From positions 1 to 10,529 of the forward strand of contig JAAYHA010000101.1 of assembly GCA_012727545.1 (NCBI GenBank): a DNA stretch of 10,529 bases, read 5' to 3'. The position numbers were made by a program, and so were the translations under genes. This document shows, in pieces, positions 7,615 through 10,529 of this stretch. The notes under the pieces were generated by a model that saw nothing but the letters and a program-made list of their open reading frames with translations, made no database searches and was not told where the DNA came from. Each line of letters opens with the position of its first letter. Within the stretch, counting starts at the first letter, position 1. Source of the DNA: Synergistaceae bacterium (lineage in GTDB: Bacteria; Synergistota; Synergistia; Synergistales; Synergistaceae).

Positions 7615-8445
7615 TTGCCCTTTTTTGATTTACGCTGGCAGGATATGCCTGACATTTTTATTGTTGCCTTTATCATTTACAGAGTTCTGTTGCTCCTCGT
7701 CGGAACACGTGCCATGCAGCTCATACGTGGCGTAATGATCATAGGACTGATCGGCGCCTTAGCTAATATCCTTGAACTGAGAAGCCTTTCCTGGATAATT
7801 GGAAAACTTTTGAGCGCTTTCATTATCGTCATTCCAATCCTGTTCCAGCCGGAACTGAGGCACATGCTTGAAGAGCTTGGCAAGGGACACCTGTGGAAAG
7901 TTGACAACAACGAAGAGATGGTAGACATAAAAGCCGAGAATCTTACCAAGGCCATGCTTTACTGCAAATCCCAGAGGATAGGAGCCCTCTGTGTACTTCA
8001 GAGAAACACCAGCCTCAAAGAGGTTTGGAGGACTGCTGTCTCACTCAAGGCGGACATAACGGAGGAATTGATGGTATCCATCTTCTGGCCGGGGACGCCT
8101 CTTCATGACGGTGCAGTAGTTATCGACCAGAACAACATCATAGCAGCAGGCTGTTATTTGCCCCTCACGGAAAAAACCGACATTTCAAGATGGTATGGGA
8201 CCAGGCACAGAGCTGCCCTTGGTGTTACAGAGATGTCTGACGCTTTGGCAATAGCTGTATCTGAAGAACGAGGGGAGATCACAGTTGCTGTTGGCGGCAG
8301 GCTTTCCAAACCATTGAGCGAGGCTCAGCTAAGAAGCATTTGCGGACATTATTTCAGCTACGAAGGCAGAGGTTCCAACTTTATGGACAGGCTTAGGGAA
8401 GAGATAGTACAGCAGTGGCCGGGGAGTGTTCCCAATGAAGAATAA
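7615..8445 (+). CDS. cdaA: Diadenylate cyclase, membrane-bound (c-di-AMP synthase)
   Basis: 276 aa from TTG 7615, chosen because the upstream in-frame GTG 7606 is inside the Shine-Dalgarno. The enzyme joins two ATP into cyclic di-AMP, a messenger controlling potassium, osmolyte and cell-wall balance. Three predicted membrane helices lie at about residues 13-30, 37-54 and 60-77, followed by a coiled linker and a DAC domain at about 100-255. The catalytic motifs are LHDGAVV (Asp165, Gly166, Ala167) and RHRAALG (Arg197-His198-Arg199). This three-helix plus DAC layout is the CdaA class and not DisA or CdaS. cdaR follows with an 11-nt overlap, as in Firmicutes. Upstream lies repeat region A, so the gene either has a promoter there or depends on read-through from nfo. 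No ydaO-type c-di-AMP riboswitch was recognised. Confidence 0.97.
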   Translation: MPFFDLRWQDMPDIFIVAFIIYRVLLLLVGTRAMQLIRGVMIIGLIGALANILELRSLSWIIGKLLSAFIIVIPILFQPELRHMLEELGKGHLWKVDNNEEMVDIKAENLTKAMLYCKSQRIGALCVLQRNTSLKEVWRTAVSLKADITEELMVSIFWPGTPLHDGAVVIDQNNIIAAGCYLPLTEKTDISRWYGTRHRAALGVTEMSDALAIAVSEERGEITVAVGGRLSKPLSEAQLRSICGHYFSYEGRGSNFMDRLREEIVQQWPGSVPNEE

Positions 8446-9748
8446 CAGCATTAACAACGGAGACAGTCCAAAAAAATTCCAGATGATACAGGATATTGGT
8501 AAAAAATATGCTGAAAAGCTCAACCGCTGGATCAGTATACGCGGAACGGGCAGGCTTAGGTCAAACCTTGGCCTTTTTGCTGTCTCTCTTGCGATCTCAC
8601 TTATGCTCTGGGCTTTTGTCGCATGGGACGGAAACAGTGACGGAACTCGTTCTATGTCCGCAAGCATTGAATACCTGAACCTTCAGAGGGGATACTCAAT
8701 GTACGAGAACACACGGAAGGTGGAAATAAGACTTGCAGGAAGGCTAAATGCTCTTTCAAGAGTTGAACAGACAGACATTACTGCGAGGGTGGACCTTCAG
8801 GGACTGCAGCCCGGAAAATACAGCCTCCCCATCAACATCAGCACACCTCCTTTCGTAAGATTAAGAAGCTGGCAGCCATCAACAGCAGATGTTGAAATAT
8901 ACAGGCATGTAGAGCGTACGGTAAGTATCTCTCACAGAGTCGAAGGAAATTTACCGGAAGGCATGGCCATTTCTTCATTAAACATCCTTCCAAAAGAGGC
9001 TGTGATAAGCGGTCCGGAATCCGATGTACTTGCCGTTCAGGCTCTAGAGACCGTTATTCCAGGTTCAAAGATAAAAGACGGTGAGAGCATGATGCTTCCG
9101 GTCACAGTTTCAAGCACTTCCGGCAGTGCCGACAGGATCACAATAACGCCAAAGCAGGTGGGAGTCACAGTCAACCTCGAAAACGAGATACTGAGGGAGA
9201 GTATTCCTGTCGAGGTCTCTGTCGTTGGAACACCCGCCGATGGATATGAACTCGAATCTGTACTGGTGATCCCGGAGAGCGTCGCTATCAAAGGAAAGAG
9301 CACTGCAGTCAAAAAGATGACGTCGCTTGTTCTTCCCCCCGTCGATATCTCCGGTCTGGACCAGAACCTGAACCTGATGCTTCCCCTCCAGCCCGTAGAA
9401 ATGACGCCTGAAGTAGAGATCAGCGGTCCGGACAGGGCAAGGGTAGAAATATACATACGGAAAAAAATAGCAGAGAAGACATACAACAACGTAGGGGTCA
9501 TGACCGAGGGCTCCGTACAGGGAAAAGAATGGAAGATCTCACCGCAGTTTGTAAAGCTTACTATCCAGGGTACAAAGTCAGAAATTGACGCGCTTTCGTC
9601 TGGCGCTGTCCCTTGTGATCTTTATGTTGACGTATCCAACATAGTATCAAAGCAACTTAACCTGCCGGTACTCGTGAAAAATCTTGGCTCCGATTTTAAA
9701 GTCCTGAGGATAGAACCTGAACAGGTAACGGTAACAGCAGTGGATTAG
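8435..9748 (+). CDS. cdaR: YbbR-domain regulator of diadenylate cyclase
   Basis: 437 aa from ATG 8435, which has GGGGAG at 8421-8426 as ribosome site; an in-frame GTG at 8426 would add three residues but overlaps that site. In related bacteria CdaR binds CdaA at the membrane and modulates c-di-AMP synthesis. A basic cytoplasmic N-terminus (1-44) precedes one membrane helix at about 45-64 (LGLFAVSLAISLMLWAFVAW). The rest is outside the membrane and consists of about four YbbR beta repeats, roughly 70-155, 158-245, 250-345 and 350-437. Each has a pattern like 'V.I.G....V..........VD' (for example VISGPESDVLAVQ and VAIKGKSTAVKKM). The start lies within the end of cdaA, indicating translational coupling. 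Family assignment is confident; direction of regulation here is unknown. Confidence 0.93.
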   Translation: MKNNSINNGDSPKKFQMIQDIGKKYAEKLNRWISIRGTGRLRSNLGLFAVSLAISLMLWAFVAWDGNSDGTRSMSASIEYLNLQRGYSMYENTRKVEIRLAGRLNALSRVEQTDITARVDLQGLQPGKYSLPINISTPPFVRLRSWQPSTADVEIYRHVERTVSISHRVEGNLPEGMAISSLNILPKEAVISGPESDVLAVQALETVIPGSKIKDGESMMLPVTVSSTSGSADRITITPKQVGVTVNLENEILRESIPVEVSVVGTPADGYELESVLVIPESVAIKGKSTAVKKMTSLVLPPVDISGLDQNLNLMLPLQPVEMTPEVEISGPDRARVEIYIRKKIAEKTYNNVGVMTEGSVQGKEWKISPQFVKLTIQGTKSEIDALSSGAVPCDLYVDVSNIVSKQLNLPVLVKNLGSDFKVLRIEPEQVTVTAVD

Positions 9749-9763
9749 GGGCATGGACAAGGC

Positions 9764-9860
9764 GGCAAGCCATAGGCAAGCAGTCGGCAAGCCATAGGCA
9801 AGCGATTGTAGGAGCGGTCAAACGATCGTCAAACAGTAGTCAAACGGTCGTTAAAAGCGG
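9764..9860 (+). repeat. Repeat region B, first forward arrays (GGCAAGC x4, then GTCAAAC x3)
   Basis: GGCAAGC occurs exactly at 9764, 9775, 9786 and 9797, a strict 11-nt period, ending in the cap GTAGGAGCGG at 9808-9817. A second array starts in the last cap base: GTCAAAC at 9817, 9828 and 9839, then the variant GTTAAAAGCGG at 9850. The 4-nt spacers vary (CATA, AGTC, CATA, GATT; GATC, AGTA, GGTC). The core changes from GGCAAGC to GTCAAAC while the period stays at 11. The array begins 16 nt after the cdaR stop. Confidence 0.95.
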
Positions 9861-9887
9861 GCGGAGACCGCATCCGCTGGGAGAATT

Positions 9888-9906
9888 GCGGCGTGAATCA
9901 TGCCGC
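9888..9906 (+). other. Hairpin between the two forward array blocks
   Basis: GCGGCGTGA and TCATGCCGC pair over 9 bp with one G-T wobble around a single A; a realistic loop would open the inner pairs. It resembles the hairpin at 7572-7590 in region A. It is followed by GGGGAATTT, with no T-tract, so it is not a good intrinsic terminator although it might end cdaR transcripts. A smaller GCGG-CCGC hairpin lies at 9861-9871. Confidence 0.5.
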
Positions 9907-9929
9907 GGGGAATTTGTAGCCTTACAATA

Positions 9930-10051
9930 GTGAAGCTGCCGGAAGCCCCTCAGCGTGAAGCTGTGGTGAAGCAATGGTGAAGCGGTTGTAGGGGCGGACA
10001 AAAATCTGGCAAGCAATAGGCAAGCAATAGGCAAGCAGTTGTAGAACCCTT
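9930..10051 (+). repeat. Repeat region B, second forward arrays (GTGAAGC x4, then GGCAAGC x3)
   Basis: GTGAAGC occurs at 9930, 9955, 9966 and 9977 (steps 25, 11, 11), capped by GTT-GTAGGGGCGG at 9985-9997. GGCAAGC follows at 10008, 10019 and 10030 (steps 11, 11), capped by GTT-GTAGAACCC. The 9930 unit shares its first 16 bases with 7301 in region A, and GTGAAGCAATGGTGAAGC occurs both here (9966-9983) and in region A (7348-7365). This shows the two intergenic regions carry the same repeat family. Confidence 0.95.
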
Positions 10052-10068
10052 AAGACACGAACTAAAAT

Positions 10069-10191
10069 CTCCGTCGTTCCCGAATGGGTCCATCGGGAAT
10101 CCAGCGGCTTTTGGTTAGGCTTTAAAAAGCTAGTGATAGCAAAGATCTAAAGACACTGGATCCCCGATATAAGCACTCGGGGAAGACGGAG
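10069..10191. mobile_element. MITE-like 123-bp element with 36-bp terminal inverted repeats
   Basis: Positions 10069-10104 and 10156-10191 are inverted copies of each other, matching at 28 of 36 positions, with outer ends CTCCGTC / GACGGAG. Each end is itself a small hairpin (TCCCGA...TCGGGA on the left, CCCCGA...TCGGGG on the right). The 51-bp middle has no coding potential. It resembles the widespread non-coding 'TTCCCG...CGGGAATCCAG' palindromic repeats of many bacterial genomes. No convincing target-site duplication is visible at the borders, so insertion by transposition is inferred only from the inverted ends. Confidence 0.6.
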
Positions 10192-10239
10192 TGAGAAGCA
10201 TAGGGGGACCACGGGTAGAGAAAAATGGTTATCACAATA

Positions 10240-10352
10240 GTTTGACTACTGTTTGACAACCGTTTGACCATAGTTTGACAGTATTTTTAAAACGACTGTT
10301 AGACAACTGCCGTTTGACCATTGTATGACAACATATTAAATAACTGCTTCAC
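10240..10352 (-). repeat. Repeat region B, reverse array (GTTTGAC units)
   Basis: GTTTGAC, the reverse complement of GTCAAAC, occurs at 10240, 10251, 10262 and 10273 in strict 11-nt steps. Then come GTTAGAC at 10298 (step 25), GTTTGAC at 10312 (step 14), GTATGAC at 10323 (step 11) and GCTTCAC at 10346. The 18-mer 10240-10257 is the exact reverse complement of 9828-9845. The final unit switches to the core type of region A. The array ends about 20 nt before glmM. Confidence 0.93.
10314..10341 (+). promoter_or_regulatory. Possible promoter of glmM
   Basis: TTGACC at 10314-10319 and TTAAAT at 10336-10341, 16 bp apart, resemble a sigma-70/sigma-A promoter (5/6 and 4/6 matches) about 31 nt before the GTG at 10373. 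The -35-like hexamer is part of a GTTTGAC repeat unit, so it may be coincidental; other TTGACA hexamers lie at 10253 and 10275 but lack a good -10. Confidence 0.3.
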
Positions 10353-10372
10353 AATTATTAAAGGATCAAGGG

Positions 10373-10529
10373 GTGTCTTTATTGGAAAATTCAAAGGTAA
10401 GGCGCATGTTTGGCACAGACGGTGTCAGGGACATTGCAAACAGGGGGATGATGACGCCTGAAATCGCGATGAAGCTGGGAAGGGCATTTACGCTTTTTCT
10501 TTTGAAAAGGGGCAATTCTAAGCCTAAGA
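10373..10529 (+). CDS. glmM: Phosphoglucosamine mutase, N-terminal part (3' end outside window)
   Basis: The visible ~52 codons contain MFGTDGVRDIAN followed by MTPEIAMKLGRAFTLFL, the typical start of GlmM, which interconverts glucosamine-6-phosphate and glucosamine-1-phosphate for UDP-GlcNAc and cell-wall synthesis. The usual family sequence is GTDGVRG; here the Gly is Asp. The phosphoserine active-site loop lies beyond the window. The start is uncertain: GTG 10373 has AAGGA 7 nt upstream, while TTG 10382 has AAGGGGTG about 8 nt upstream. ATG 10406 would be very close to the conserved motif. glmM normally follows cdaR directly; GlmM is known in other bacteria to bind and inhibit CdaA. Here repeat region B separates them. 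Confidence 0.92.
   Translation, partial: MSLLENSKVRRMFGTDGVRDIANRGMMTPEIAMKLGRAFTLFLLKRGNSKPK

Noticed and set aside
7402..7735. Two overlapping + strand ORFs of 61-65 codons before and into cdaA
   Set aside because: They are made from the GCTTCAC repeats, have compositions unlike any protein family and no ribosome site, and the second runs into cdaA in another frame.
9840..10034. 64-codon - strand ORF in region B
   Set aside because: It is translated from the GGCAAGC/GTGAAGC arrays; repeat-driven composition and no start signal.
9764..10352. CRISPR array
   Set aside because: Repeats are 7 nt with 4-nt spacers and drift in sequence; no 25-40 nt repeat/spacer units and no cas genes.

Overview
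The window is a compact, single-direction (+ strand) stretch of bacterial housekeeping genes. Two intergenic regions in it carry an unusual family of short repeats. Gene order is dnaX (3' part only), dnaE, mtrB (TRAP), pyk, nfo, repeat region A, cdaA, cdaR, repeat region B, glmM (5' part only). The mix of a TRAP protein, a PykA-type pyruvate kinase with a C-terminal PEP-utiliser domain, and a cdaA-cdaR-glmM order points to an anaerobic member of Firmicutes/Clostridia or, my preferred guess, Synergistota. AGG arginine and ATA isoleucine codons are frequent. The phylum is inferred from gene content only and is not proven.

Positions 1-7292 look like one tightly packed transcription unit. dnaX and dnaE overlap by 1 nt, mtrB follows after 31 nt, pyk starts about 3-18 nt after mtrB depending on the start chosen, and nfo overlaps the pyk stop by 1 nt. 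DnaX (tau) and DnaE (alpha) are partners in the replicative polymerase, and Nfo is an AP endonuclease of base-excision repair. Pyruvate kinase and the tryptophan-sensing RNA-binding protein TRAP are unrelated passengers.

Positions 7615-9748 hold cdaA and cdaR, the membrane diadenylate cyclase and its YbbR-domain regulator, overlapping by 11 nt. glmM, which makes glucosamine-1-phosphate for peptidoglycan and in other bacteria binds and restrains CdaA, begins about 625 nt later. The usual cdaA-cdaR-glmM cluster is therefore present but split.

The intergenic regions 7293-7614 and 9749-10372 contain no convincing genes. Both are built from 7-nt cores (GTGAAGC, GGCAAGC, GTCAAAC; consensus roughly GKSAARC) that recur every 11 nt, with some steps of 13, 14, 22, 23 or 25 nt. 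In both regions the left half carries the core on the + strand and the right half carries its reverse complement, so the arrays converge on a centre and form large imperfect palindromes. Several arrays end in a GTT-GTAGGRGCGG-like cap. Region B also holds a 123-bp MITE-like element with 36-bp imperfect terminal inverted repeats. This convergent 11-nt repeat system is the most novel item in the window. The second is a run of evenly spaced GAG triplets over the ribosome binding site of mtrB, which suggests TRAP may regulate its own translation.
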